Of a stretch of 64,000 bases of DNA, positions 42,741 to 52,800 are shown piece by piece (position 1 is the first letter of the stretch; the number at the start of each line of letters is the position of its first letter). The DNA comes from an uncultured Dehalococcoidia bacterium (lineage in GTDB: Bacteria > Chloroflexota > Dehalococcoidia > Lucifugimonadales > CATQGZ01). The position numbers and the translations under genes were made by a program. The notes beneath the pieces are model-generated. The model made no database searches. It was not told where the DNA came from and saw nothing but the letters and a program-made list of their open reading frames with translations. The stretch spans positions 744,001 through 808,000 of the forward strand of contig OY282365.1 of NCBI GenBank assembly GCA_958295685.1, in the 5' to 3' direction.

Positions 42741-43611
42741 TGCGCGAGTAGAAGTCCGGCGTTCCGGTGACTCCGGGCCTGAGCCTGAACAGCGCGCCGG
42801 CGTCTTTGCCGCTCTCGCGCTTACGGTCGCCGCCGATGGTCGTCACGTACATCTCGTCCACGTCGGCGCCGCCGAAGGTCACGCTGGAGACGATTTTCGC
42901 CGTCGGGAAGTCGATCCTGCGGTCTTCCCGGCCGTCGGGCGCGAAGCGGTAGAGGGCCGAGCCCCCTGCGCTGGCGGACCAGACATAGCCCTCGGAGTCG
43001 ACCGTCATCCCGTCAGGAACGCCGCCGTCGTCGGGAACGTCCCTGAACACGCGCCTGTTGGATATATCTCCGGTGCGCTCGTCGTAGTCGAAGACGAGTA
43101 TCCGGCGCGCGAGCGAGTCGGTGTAGTACATCCGCTTCCGGTCCGGGGTGAAGCCCAAGCCGTTCGACAGCCGCACGTCGTCGACCACGACTCTGATGGA
43201 GCCGTCGGTGTCGAGCCGGTAGAGCCTGCCCAGGAGGCCGTCGTTGACGGCGCGGTCGGCGTCGGTGGGCATCGTGCCGCAGAACACTCTGCCGGCGGGG
43301 TCGGCTATCACGTCGTTGAAGCGGTAGCCGGGTTCTTCGGGCAGGTCGTCGATCAGGTAGTGGAGGCTGCCGTCTTTCAGTTCGGCGACGGCCGGGCCCT
43401 CCAGGAACAGCAGGAGCGAGCCGTCGGCCTGCATGGTGAACCCGCCGACGATCGGGCCCTGGAAGAACTGGCTGTGCTCCCCGGACGCGGGGTCGTAGCG
43501 CATTATGCGGCCGGTCATGATGTCGATCCAGTAGAGTTTCTTCTCGGCGGGGTGCCAGAGCGGGCCTTCCCCCACTACGTTCCGGTAGTCGACGACCATC
43601 TGTGGTTCCAT
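42727..43611 (-). CDS. SMP-30/gluconolactonase family protein
   Basis: 294-residue six-bladed propeller. GEGPLWHPAEKKLYWID with the metal-ligand Glu near 15, RFNDVIADPAGRVFCGTM with Asn/Asp metal ligands, LSNGLGFTPDRKRMYYTDS, and VPDGMTVDSEGYVWSA with the catalytic-type Asp. Likely a metal-dependent lactonase for sugar lactones; the specificity is unknown. It lies 10 bp after the nucleotidyltransferase gene on the same strand. Confidence 0.88.
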   Translation of the reverse strand: MEPQMVVDYRNVVGEGPLWHPAEKKLYWIDIMTGRIMRYDPASGEHSQFFQGPIVGGFTMQADGSLLLFLEGPAVAELKDGSLHYLIDDLPEEPGYRFNDVIADPAGRVFCGTMPTDADRAVNDGLLGRLYRLDTDGSIRVVVDDVRLSNGLGFTPDRKRMYYTDSLARRILVFDYDERTGDISNRRVFRDVPDDGGVPDGMTVDSEGYVWSASAGGSALYRFAPDGREDRRIDFPTAKIVSSVTFGGADVDEMYVTTIGGDRKRESGKDAGALFRLRPGVTGTPDFYSRIGLY

Positions 43612-43621
43612 CTGCGCGCTC

Positions 43622-44377
43622 CTAGTCCTCCGTTACCATCTGCCGCCGGACTTCCTCAATCAACGCCCCGACCTGCCGCAGCGCTGCCACACGGTCGAGG
43701 GGTTCCGTGATCGGTTCGAGCGCCCCATACCGGAGCCGTCCAGCGTAGGGAGTGTACTTGGCGAACGGCCTCAAGCGCTCTACCGAGACATCCCGTTTTT
43801 GGAGCCGATCCAGAAGCAATTCCAGATTGTGGGTAAGGGGGTATACTTCCCCGAGCAAGGCGAGCCAAGCCTTGAGCAGCTTCTCGGCCGCCTGCTGGGT
43901 GTGGAAGCCGAATATCTCGTCGGCAAATATATCCGCGTCGTCCATGCCCCGGAGCGCGGACAGGTCTCGGTTCGCGGCCTCGATCAGCACGCGGGCCTGT
44001 TTAGCGTCGCTCACCGCCCTCGGCGGATCGAGTGGGAAGGAGGCAAGGATCTCATAGAGCACCCGTCCCTCCCACAGCGCACGCGCGAGGACGTTGTTGA
44101 GGGAGTCCCGCCAGTACTCGACATCCTCGCGGCTGTAGACTAGGACATCGGCGGGAACACGGAACCTAGAGAGTGCGCTGTACAGGCGGACCTCTTCCTT
44201 GTGCCTGCTCCTCCCTTCGCCGAACGGTTCGGACTCTAGGACTATCAGATCGACGTCCGAGTCCTCCCGCGCGTCGCCGCGCGCCCGCGACCCGAACAGG
44301 ATGACCTGCTCGGGGTCGACCTCGGCCACGATGGCGTCCACCATTTTCTGGAGGAGGGGTTCGGTTACCTGATTCAT
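43622..44377 (-). CDS. Nucleotidyltransferase-HEPN fusion protein
   Basis: 251 residues. Residues 10-100 are a minimal nucleotidyltransferase: GSRARGDAREDSDVDL with Gly29-Ser30 and metal Asp41 and Asp43, plus Asp78 in VPADVLVY. Residues 119-245 are a HEPN helical bundle (FHTQQAAEKLLKAWLALLG, LTHNLELLL). The two parts are usually separate genes in MNT-HEPN toxin-antitoxin pairs; a single chain resembles kanamycin-nucleotidyltransferase-like enzymes. I see no clear Rx4-6H RNase motif. An 18-codon ORF with AGGAG before it (44403-44459) sits upstream and may be a relic. Confidence 0.87.
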   Translation of the reverse strand: MNQVTEPLLQKMVDAIVAEVDPEQVILFGSRARGDAREDSDVDLIVLESEPFGEGRSRHKEEVRLYSALSRFRVPADVLVYSREDVEYWRDSLNNVLARALWEGRVLYEILASFPLDPPRAVSDAKQARVLIEAANRDLSALRGMDDADIFADEIFGFHTQQAAEKLLKAWLALLGEVYPLTHNLELLLDRLQKRDVSVERLRPFAKYTPYAGRLRYGALEPITEPLDRVAALRQVGALIEEVRRQMVTED

Positions 44378-44468
44378 TCAGTCGTCCGACGGTTCGGCGA
44401 GTCTATCCTTCACCGGTTATGGTCACCGGTACTCTGACTTCGGAAAGGTCGGCGGTCATTTGCTTCTC

Positions 44469-44816
44469 CTATGCTCCTATGATCACAAACAGGATCTCCC
44501 AGGTTCCTCCACTCACGTAGGTTAGAAGACCGGCGGCGAGTAAAATCACAACACTTGCCCCTATAGCCGTCCAGTCTCTCCACGTCCACTTCCCTTGAAA
44601 AGGGCGTTTGCGCCATTCCGCCCACGACTGAGGGTCTCCTTGGACGTTCTTCAGGGATGGTTCAGGCTCGGGGTCTTCCGGTTTGTCAGATTCTTTGAGG
44701 GATCCCGGCTTGTCGAGACGACGAGCGTCGGCCGCCTCCAGTGGCTCGCCGCAGCGGGCACAGAAGTTGAAGGCAGGCTGAACGCTCGATCCGCATCCGG
44801 GGCAGGTCGCGCGCAT
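44469..44816 (-). CDS. Zinc-ribbon membrane protein
   Basis: 115 residues: N-terminal zinc ribbon (CPGCG and CARCGEPL), a charged linker of about 45 residues rich in Glu, Asp, Pro and Lys, then hydrophobic segments near 83-113. The end may be one long or two short helices. Begins 3 bases after the BNR-protein stop, so cotranscribed. No known function. Confidence 0.7.
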   Translation of the reverse strand: MRATCPGCGSSVQPAFNFCARCGEPLEAADARRLDKPGSLKESDKPEDPEPEPSLKNVQGDPQSWAEWRKRPFQGKWTWRDWTAIGASVVILLAAGLLTYVSGGTWEILFVIIGA

Positions 44817-44819
44817 TGG

Positions 44820-47800
44820 CTAGACCACGACGGTGGGTATCTCCAGTTCGGCGATGAGGTTTTCGAACTGCGGGACGTCGTTGTCGATGACGTCCTGGAG
44901 CTGGTCCTGGAGCGGCTGGAGCCTGGCGGCGAAGTCCTGTGCGACGTCGTATGCCTGTTGGGGCGGGCCGTAGTCGGCGTTGGCGACGAAGTTAATGAGT
45001 TCGGCCAGCTTCTGGTTGAGCTTCGGGGGCAGGTGGAGCATGTCTCTGGCGCCCTTGTAGCTCGTCTGGGTGAGTTCGTTCTCGACCGCCTCCAGCTTCT
45101 CGTTGACCGAACCGCCGGCGGTGGAGATCGAGTCGGCCGCCGAGTGGCGCCCTGCCCTCTCGACCCATTCGTTCACCTGGCGCTTGACGCGCCTGATTTT
45201 GAGGATCGAGTCGTGGGTCTCCGACAGCTTGTCGCGCAGCTCGATCAGGAGGTCGAACTGGGCGTCCAGGTCTTCCTGGGACGCCTGTACGCGCGGGTCC
45301 TTGAGGACGTCGAAGGTCTGTGTGCGGCTCTCCTCGCCTGCGACGACCGTCACCTGGTAGGGGCCGGGTGAGGCGAGCGGGCCGGTTCCGGCGCCCGTGG
45401 TCGGCTTTTCTCCGGGAACGAGAGTGGCATCGGGGTAGCGCATGTCCCAGACGAACCGGTTCATGCCGGCGTCGGCGCCGGCCAAGAGCTCCGGCGGGAC
45501 GTCGTCGTCATCGGGGGCGCTCTCCGGCTTGACGCTGGAGAAGCTCTTTATCAGCGTGCCGTCGGTCTCCTCGATCCTGACGACGACCTCATCGGCCTTT
45601 TCCCTGAGCCAGTAGGTCACGACGACGCCGCCCACGGGGTTCTCTCCGCCGTCCAGGACGTTGGTGATCACCTCTCCCGTGGGTCTCTTGGTCTCGGTGT
45701 ATGCGGAGGCGGCGCCCAGGCTGAGCTGGTATCTCTTCCCGTCCACCGGCTTGCGTGCCTGGTATGCCGCGAGCCTGTATGAGCCGCGCGGCTTCAGCAG
45801 GTGGAGGCTCTCCTGATGGACGTCGGGGGTCAGCTGCCGGATCTGGGTGAGGTCGTCGAGTATCCAGAAGGAGCGTCCGTGCGTGGCGACGACGAGGTCG
45901 TCGTCCTTGACGATCAGGTCGTGCACCGGGGCGACCGGGAGGGGTCGTCCGGGGCCGTGTGACGGGGCGCGTCCGGGGCCGTCGGCCGGGGGCTGAAGGG
46001 GCTGCCACGTCCCGCCGTCGTCGAGCGACAGGTAGACGCCCGTCTCGGTGCCCGCGTAGAGGAGGCCCCTGCGGGCCGGGTCTTCCCGGATCACGCGGGT
46101 GTAGTCGTGCGTCGGTATGTTGGCTGAGATGTTGGTCCAGGTCTTGCCGTAGTCGGAGGTCTTGTAGAGCATGGGCGTGTCGTCGTCGAGTTTGTAGCGG
46201 GTGCAGGCCATGTAGGCCGTTTCCGGGTCGTGTGGGGAGGGCTCGATCATGGAGATCATCGTCCACTCCGGGAGGCCGTCGGGGGTGATTTGGTCCCAGG
46301 TTTCGCCGCCGTCGCCGGATATGTGTACCAAGCCGTCGTCGGAGCCGACCCAGAACACGCCCTGCTCGTGCGGGGACTCGGCGAAGGCGAATATGGTGGC
46401 GTAGGTCTCCGCGCCGGTCGTGTCCTTGACTATCGGGCCTCCTGACGGGGCCTGCTTGGTCACGTCGTTGCGTGTGAGGTCGCCGCTGATCCGCTCCCAG
46501 CTGCCGCCCTCGTCGGTCGAGCGGAAGAGGACGTTGGCCGCGACGTAGAGGACGTTCGGGTCGTGTGGGGAGTACTGGATGGGGAACGTCCACTGGAAGC
46601 GGTATTTCATCTCGCTTGCGCCGGAGCCGTAGTACTGCTCGGGCCAGACGGTGATGAGGCGGGTCTGGCCGGTCGAGTGGTCGTAGCGGAGCAGGTTGCC
46701 GCCGCCGCCCGGGGAGCTTCCGATGCCGCCCGAGATGATCACGTCGGAGTCCTTCGGGTCGACGACGACGTGTCCGCTCTCAGAGGATCCGACAGCGTAG
46801 CAGTCGGCCCAGGGTATGGCCGCCTTGTGGCTGCGGGACGGGACGCTGATGGCCGAGTTGTCCTGCTGAGTGGCGCAGACCCTGTATGGGAACCTGTTGT
46901 CGGCGGCGAGGTGGTAGAACTGGGACGTGGGTTGGTTGTAGATGGTCGACCAGGAGTCGCCGCCGTTGAGGCTGACGCACGCGCCGCCGTCGTTGCCCTG
47001 GACCATGCGGCGTGTGTTGCGCGGGTCGATCCATATGTCGTGGTTGTCGCCGTGGGGCATTCCGATCTCGGTGAAGACGCGTCCGCCGTCCACCGACTTC
47101 CATGCCTTGAAGTTCATAATCCAGACGGTCTCCGGGTCCTGTGGGTCGGCGAAGACGTGGCTGTAGTACCAGGGGCGCCCCTGTAGGTCACGCTCGCCTG
47201 TCATGAGTTCCCAGGTGTCGCCGCCGTCGTCGGAGCGGTAGACGCCGCAGTCTTCGGCGTCGACGGTGGCCCAGACGCGGCCGGGCTTGGCGGGCGAGGC
47301 GGCGACGCCGATGCGGCCCTTGAGTCCGCCCGGCAGGCCGGGGTTGTTGGTGATCTCGGTCCAGGTGTCTCCGCCATCGGTGGATCTGTAGAGGCCGCTG
47401 TCCGGGCCGCCGTTCTCGAGGTTCCAGAAGCTGCGTCTGACCTGCCATATGGCGGCGTAGAGGATTCGGGGGTTGCTGGGGTCGATGGAGAGATCGACTG
47501 CGCCCGCGTCCTCGCTCTTGAAGAGGACGTGTTCCCAGCTTTTGCCGCCGTTCTTGGTGCGGAACACCCCTCTCCGGTTGTTGGGTCCGAAGGCGTGTCC
47601 GAGGGCTGCGACGTACGCGACGTCGGGGTTGGTGGGATGTATTCGTATCCTTCCGATATGGCGGGTGTCCTCCAGGCCCAGGTGCGTCCAGGTGTTTCCG
47701 CGGTCGGTGGACTTGTAGACGCCGTCGCCGTAGGAGACGTCGAGGCGTATGCACGCCTCGCCGGTTCCGGCGTATATCACGTTGGGGTCGGAGTCGGAGA

Positions 47801-48038
47801 CGGCGAGCGCGCCCACGGATGAGGTGTTGAAGAAGCCGTCGGAGACGTTTCGCCAGTAGAGTCCGGCGTCGTCGGTCTTCCAGACTCCGCCTGCGGCTCC
47901 TCCGAAGTAGAAGGTTGCCTGGTCGACGGGGTCTCCCGCGACGGCGACGACGCGCCCCCCGCGGGGGGGTCCGATGCATCGCCAGTCGACGGCGCCTAGG
48001 AGATTCGGGTCGAGCGCGATGGGTGATTCCTGTGTCAT
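44820..48038 (-). CDS. Large BNR/VPS10-type beta-propeller protein
   Basis: 1072 residues from the ATG at 48038, which has AGAGGTG upstream; the longer frame to 48152 would start inside the promoter. Residues 20-730 contain many Asp-box turns (STDRGNTW, STDGGDTW, SDDGGDTW, SGDGGETW, TSDYGKTW), the sortilin/VPS10-like WD40/BNR propellers annotated as glycosyl hydrolases or sialidase-like. The C-terminal 300 residues include a beta-sandwich-like part and a helical region. No signal peptide is visible. Enzymatic activity is not established. Confidence 0.85.
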   Translation of the reverse strand: MTQESPIALDPNLLGAVDWRCIGPPRGGRVVAVAGDPVDQATFYFGGAAGGVWKTDDAGLYWRNVSDGFFNTSSVGALAVSDSDPNVIYAGTGEACIRLDVSYGDGVYKSTDRGNTWTHLGLEDTRHIGRIRIHPTNPDVAYVAALGHAFGPNNRRGVFRTKNGGKSWEHVLFKSEDAGAVDLSIDPSNPRILYAAIWQVRRSFWNLENGGPDSGLYRSTDGGDTWTEITNNPGLPGGLKGRIGVAASPAKPGRVWATVDAEDCGVYRSDDGGDTWELMTGERDLQGRPWYYSHVFADPQDPETVWIMNFKAWKSVDGGRVFTEIGMPHGDNHDIWIDPRNTRRMVQGNDGGACVSLNGGDSWSTIYNQPTSQFYHLAADNRFPYRVCATQQDNSAISVPSRSHKAAIPWADCYAVGSSESGHVVVDPKDSDVIISGGIGSSPGGGGNLLRYDHSTGQTRLITVWPEQYYGSGASEMKYRFQWTFPIQYSPHDPNVLYVAANVLFRSTDEGGSWERISGDLTRNDVTKQAPSGGPIVKDTTGAETYATIFAFAESPHEQGVFWVGSDDGLVHISGDGGETWDQITPDGLPEWTMISMIEPSPHDPETAYMACTRYKLDDDTPMLYKTSDYGKTWTNISANIPTHDYTRVIREDPARRGLLYAGTETGVYLSLDDGGTWQPLQPPADGPGRAPSHGPGRPLPVAPVHDLIVKDDDLVVATHGRSFWILDDLTQIRQLTPDVHQESLHLLKPRGSYRLAAYQARKPVDGKRYQLSLGAASAYTETKRPTGEVITNVLDGGENPVGGVVVTYWLREKADEVVVRIEETDGTLIKSFSSVKPESAPDDDDVPPELLAGADAGMNRFVWDMRYPDATLVPGEKPTTGAGTGPLASPGPYQVTVVAGEESRTQTFDVLKDPRVQASQEDLDAQFDLLIELRDKLSETHDSILKIRRVKRQVNEWVERAGRHSAADSISTAGGSVNEKLEAVENELTQTSYKGARDMLHLPPKLNQKLAELINFVANADYGPPQQAYDVAQDFAARLQPLQDQLQDVIDNDVPQFENLIAELEIPTVVV

Positions 48039-48123
48039 GGGTGCACCTCTCTGAAGGGTAGTCTTCGGGCCAGCGCGCGAAGGGGACGCCGTGCGGAATC
48101 GCGGCCCCTTCCGTCGCGGACTC

Positions 48124-48152
48124 ACGATAACGGCGTACCTGCGCCGTGTCAA
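48124..48152 (-). promoter_or_regulatory. Promoter of the BNR-propeller gene
   Basis: Minus strand TTGACA (48147-48152), 17-nt spacer, TATCGT (48124-48129); predicted start about 80 nt before ATG 48038. Confidence 0.65.
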
Positions 48153-48189
48153 TCCTGCGTGTAGGTCGTAACTTCCCGCTGCGACGCGG

Positions 48190-48912
48190 TCAGCTGCGGA
48201 ATCGGCCCTTGCGCTCGACGTAGTCGATGAGAGATCCGTCGTGTACTTCCATCACGCGGTCGGCCATGGCCAGCAGCGTCGAGTCGTGCGTGGCGGCTAG
48301 GACGCTGATGCCCTGGTCTTTGACCATCTGCTTGAAGAGGCCGAAGATCGCGCGGGCGTTGGTGGAGTCGAGTTCGCCGGTCGGCTCGTCGGCCAGGATG
48401 AGGGGCGGTCGGTTGACGATGGCCCGGGCGATGGCTACGCGCTGCTGCTCGCCGCCGGATAGCTCGTAAGGTCGGTGGCTGGCCCTGGAGGACAGTCCGA
48501 CCATGTCGAGGGCCTCCGCGGCGCGGCCGCGTCGGTCGGCGGGGCGGGCGCCGGTGATGCGCATGGGGAGCTCGACGTTTTCGAACGCCGAGAGGAGTGG
48601 CAGGAGACCGAATGACTGGAAGACGAACCCGATCTTGTGCCTGCGGAGGTCTGTGAGCTGGGCCTCGGTCATTCTGGAGACGTCTTGTTCCTGGAAGAGC
48701 ACCTGTCCGGCGTCGGGTCTGTCGAGCCCTGCCACGAGGTTGAGCAGGGTGGTCTTTCCCGAGCCCGATCTGCCGACCACGGCGACGAACTCTCCGGGCC
48801 GGACGACCATGTTCATGCCGCGTAGGGCCCTGACCTCTTCGGAACCGACGCGGTAGGATCGGTGCAGGTCGACCACTGCGACGAGCCGCTGGATTCGCGT
48901 GGGGCTACTCAT
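48190..48912 (-). CDS. ABC transporter ATPase (MacB/LolD type)
   Basis: 240 residues. Walker A GRSGSGKTT (47-55), signature LSGGEQQRVAIARA, Walker B LILADEPTGELDS and an H-loop in ATHDS. The MacB/LolD class energises FtsX-like permeases. Its ATG overlaps the upstream ATPase gene by 8 bp; last gene of a four-gene export operon. Confidence 0.93.
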   Translation of the reverse strand: MSSPTRIQRLVAVVDLHRSYRVGSEEVRALRGMNMVVRPGEFVAVVGRSGSGKTTLLNLVAGLDRPDAGQVLFQEQDVSRMTEAQLTDLRRHKIGFVFQSFGLLPLLSAFENVELPMRITGARPADRRGRAAEALDMVGLSSRASHRPYELSGGEQQRVAIARAIVNRPPLILADEPTGELDSTNARAIFGLFKQMVKDQGISVLAATHDSTLLAMADRVMEVHDGSLIDYVERKGRFRS

Positions 48913-49792
48913 CGGGCGCCAGGGTTGCCTTTCCGTCTTCGATTCCGGCCCGCGCCCTGCCGGTGATGTTCAGGCTGTCCAGGATATCGCGGGGTATCTG
49001 CACGCGCCCGCTGCCGTCGACCAGCACGAACTCTTCCAGTTCCTGGTCCTGTTCGGCCACGCCGGAGATGCGTTGGAAGGTGATTCTGCGGCGGATCTCG
49101 GTGGACATCTTTCCGTCCCGGATCATGACCACCCTGCCCACCTTGTAGGCGATGTCGGGGTCGTGCGTCACGATGACGACCGTCGTGCCGAGTTCCCTGT
49201 TGACGACTCCGAACAGGTCGAGGATTTCGGCGGCGGTCTCGTCGTCGAGCTCTCCGGTGGGTTCGTCTGCGAGGAGAAGCGACGGGTGGTTGGCGAGTGC
49301 TATGGCTATGGCGACGCGCTGCTGCTCGCCGCCGGAGAGCTTCTCCGGCGTGTGTTCCGCGCGGCGCTCGAGGCCCATCATTTCGAGCAGGTCGACGGCC
49401 CTGGCGCGCCTCTCGGCGGCATCCATCTCGATGAGCATCATCGGCAGGGAAACGTTGTCCAGCGTCGACAGGTACGGGAACAGGTTCCGGGACGTCTGCT
49501 GCCAGACGAAGCCCACCTGCCGCTGGCGGTACTGCTCGACCTGTTTGGAGGACATCCGCAGCAGGTCCTGGCCTCCAACCTGGACGGCTCCGGCCGACGG
49601 CGAGTCGTATCCCGCCAGGATGTTCAGGAGAGTGCTCTTCCCGCTGCCGCTGGCGCCGACTATGGCGACGACCTCGCCGGAGTCGACGATGAAGTCGAGG
49701 CCCCTCAGGGCAACGACCTCCAAGTCGGCGATCTTGTATATCTTGAAGAGGTCCTGGCACAGGACGTGTGGCGGGGTGGATGCGTAGGTCAT
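48905..49792 (-). CDS. ABC transporter ATPase with C-terminal AbrB-like domain
   Basis: 295 residues. Walker A GASGSGKST (46-54), LSGGEQQRVAIAIA (151-164), LLLADEPTGELDD and VTHD are intact. After the ATPase core the chain runs on for about 60 residues, ending in VDGSGRVQIPRDILDSL, an SpoVT/AbrB-like swapped-hairpin half, which normally dimerises and binds DNA. Fused to an ATPase it may provide dimerisation. The operon has two different ATPases for two permeases, which may form one heteromeric exporter. Confidence 0.9.
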   Translation of the reverse strand: MTYASTPPHVLCQDLFKIYKIADLEVVALRGLDFIVDSGEVVAIVGASGSGKSTLLNILAGYDSPSAGAVQVGGQDLLRMSSKQVEQYRQRQVGFVWQQTSRNLFPYLSTLDNVSLPMMLIEMDAAERRARAVDLLEMMGLERRAEHTPEKLSGGEQQRVAIAIALANHPSLLLADEPTGELDDETAAEILDLFGVVNRELGTTVVIVTHDPDIAYKVGRVVMIRDGKMSTEIRRRITFQRISGVAEQDQELEEFVLVDGSGRVQIPRDILDSLNITGRARAGIEDGKATLAPDE

Positions 49793-49823
49793 GCGACGTC
49801 GTGTCCTTCGAATAGGTGCGGCG

Positions 49824-52800
49824 TTACATCTCGCCCATTCGCAGCACGCGCTGGAGCGAGATTCTTCTGACGAACCATATCACGCCCAGTATTATAACGG
49901 CGAACACCGACCCCATCGCCGCGTAGGTTCCGAGCAGGGTGGGCCAGCTGACCTCCAGCACGAACGGAGGGAGCACCTGTCCTCCGCTGTCGTCGTTGCC
50001 GAGGAACGGCATGATGATCGAGCCGAGCCGCCCTCCCATCCAGGTTCCCAGGGCTAGGCCGAGGGTGATGACCATGACCTGTTCGAGCCATACGAGCATG
50101 ACCAGCTGCTTGGTCGAGAGGCCGATGGTCCTGAGGAGGGCGAACTCCACCGCGCGGGCTCGGAACGAGACGTAGGCGTGGAGGAGGAATCCGACGATGC
50201 TCAGCAGGAGCACGGCCGCGAAGGCGGCGAACAGCAGAGCCCTCCAACCGGCTCTGACGAGCGGGTCGACCTGCGACCTCGCCAGGGCTTCCTGGCGGTC
50301 GTGGACCACCGCGGCGGAGAACGGGATGTCCTGCTCCACCTGCTGCCGCAGCCGCGCGCGCTCGCCCTCCTGACCGCTCAGGGACAGCCACATCTCGTTG
50401 GGTCTGAGGTCGGCGGTAGTCGCCTCCAGGTTGGCGACCGAGGCCAGGGATGAGATGTCGCCGACCAGATACCCCTGGCGCGGGCTGAGCGTGTCCAGAG
50501 TGGGGAAGTAATCGAATGTATCGACGATCCTGACGTCGATACGATGACTGGCCACGGACACCTCGAAGGCTTCGCCGACCCTATGATTGGTGAGGTCTAG
50601 GAACGACTCGCTCGCAAGTACCGGGACGGGCTCCACGGCAGGCTTGGGATGGAAGCCGCGGCTCACGATCGCATTGCCGTCAGTCCACGAGAAGACGGCC
50701 GCGCCGCCGCGGTTCGAACTCGCGCTCGACGGCTGCAGGGAGTCGGTCTTGGCCTGAGGCGCAACGCGCATCACGCTCCAGCCGGTCACGTCGTCGAACG
50801 GCTCGACCATGAGCAGGTCGCCCGCGGCGGTCAGGGCCTCGATGCGGGAGACGGATATGGAGCCTGGGACGAGCTTCTTCTGGCCGTTCTGTTCATGCAC
50901 GGTCAGCGAGGCGAGCCTCAGCGGCGGCACGGGCCTGGTTCTGGAGGAGCCTCCGAAACAGTTTCGGGGCTGTGCCAGGTCGATCAGCATCTCTCTCCAG
51001 CCCACGAAGTTCAGTCTGCCGATGCAGTGGCTGAAGTATCGGCCGTTGGCGTCGCTAATCCGGGCCGTCAGGACGACGGACTCGTGCCGGGAGTGTGACC
51101 TCACTTCGATCACCATCCGTCTGGCGTCGCCGGGCAGAGGGATGCCGCGTGGGGCATCGAACTCCTTGATAGAGTCGAGCAGGTCGTCTATTGGCTTGTC
51201 CGTAAAGTCGCCTCGGAAGTAGCCGATGCCGCCGAACACGTCGGCGTCCACGGCGAGCATGGTGTAGAAGTGTCCAAGCAGCCGGGAGAGGTCGCTGCCT
51301 GAGCCTCGATAGACAGGGGCCGCGGCGACGACCCCCGGCAGGCGCAGGTATCCGTCGACCACCGGCCTGCTGGGGCCTGGGGAGTTCAGCAGGAGGCCCT
51401 CCAGTCTGAGGTCGGCGCCGGAGGAGTAGTAGGCGCGGTCGACGAAGCTCCGTGTCAGCGTTCCGCCGAAGCTGGCGGCGAATATCCCCAGCCCTGCCAT
51501 GAGGATGAGCAGGAGGGAGAGCCGCGCGTAGTGAGTTGGATTCCTCGCCATCTGCCACATGCCGAGCACCACGCCGGCGGGCAGGATGGGCGAGAGCAGC
51601 CTGCCGGCGACGTTCATGACCAGAGGGAACAGCCGCAGGATGATCATTCCGGACGCCACGAGGATCAGGGCAGGAACGGCGAGGAGCAGCCGGTCCAGGG
51701 CCGCCTGTCCGAAGACGTCGCGGGTGATCGCCGATCCCTGGTCGCGTATCTCCCTGAACAGCAGGACGCCTATGACCAGCAACAGGACGTCGAGGTAGTA
51801 GCGCTGGTAGAACGGCGCCCTCGAAGGCCGGGTGACGGTCTGCCTGTGCCCGACCACGCCGATACGGGACGCCTGCACGGCCGGGATCATCAGGGCCGCG
51901 AAGCTCAGCAGGCCGCCGAGGGCGCTCATGCCGTAGGCGCTCGGGGAGAGGCTTACGTTCATCAGGCCGCCGCCGCTCAGGTCCGAGAAGGCAGGGGTGT
52001 ATCCGAGTAGGCTGATGACGAGGGCCGCCAGAAGGGGGCCTAGCAGGGTGGCCGCCAGGGCTATGGCGCCCGCCTCTAGGACGAAGACGCCGAGGATATG
52101 GGCGGACGTCGCGCCCCGACTCCTCAGCAGCGCTATCTCAGACCGTTGCTGCTCCACGAGCAGAGACGACAGCGTGACCACGTAATAGAGCACCACCGAG
52201 GCGATCAGCACGAGGACGATGAACATGGGGGCCTTGGAGAAGAACAGGCGTCGGTCGTAGTCGTCGATTGCCTCGTCGAGCAAGGTTATCTGACGGAAGC
52301 TGAACAGTACGGGCGAGAGCCTTCTATCGATGAGCCTCATGCCGACGAAGGCGCTGGCGGCGTTGGAGGCGTCCAGCCGGCCGGTGTCGACGTCCAACAG
52401 CCAGACGTAGGTGGTGTCCATGTTGGTGAACGCGCTGCCGAGCACGTCCATGTAGGTTCGCTCAGGGAGATAGAAGGGCACCGTCCGGAAGCTGGTCGCG
52501 GTCGCCGCGGCGAAGACGGTGTCGTGCATGTGCCAGACGGGGGCATCGGGGTTGTTCCGCTCGAATACCCCCGTGATCGTCACGTCCGCGTACGGAACCT
52601 TCTCGTCCCAGAAGGGGACGGCCGAGAGGCGGCTGCCCTCCGACAGGCCGAACAGTTCCGCGGCCTCGATCGGGATGATCGCCTCGATTCGGAGGGGCGT
52701 CTCCGGGCCGGGCGCCGCGTTCTGCTCTACGGGCATCCGTCCGCCCGGGCGGAGCGACACGTGCTCCGCGAGGTCCGGCTGGAAGGCGAAGTAGGCGCGC

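Noticed and set aside
42220..42751. Open frames of 118-136 codons through the SMP-30-end array
   Set aside because: They are periodic translations of the tandem repeat (ARVEARSCRLA...) with no independent support.
44403..44459. 18-codon ORF with AGGAG upstream between two minus-strand genes
   Set aside because: Too short to support as a gene without conservation; may be a relic.
48039..48152. N-terminal extension of the BNR-propeller protein
   Set aside because: It would begin inside the TTGACA/TATCGT promoter; ATG 48038 has a ribosome site and starts the conserved part.
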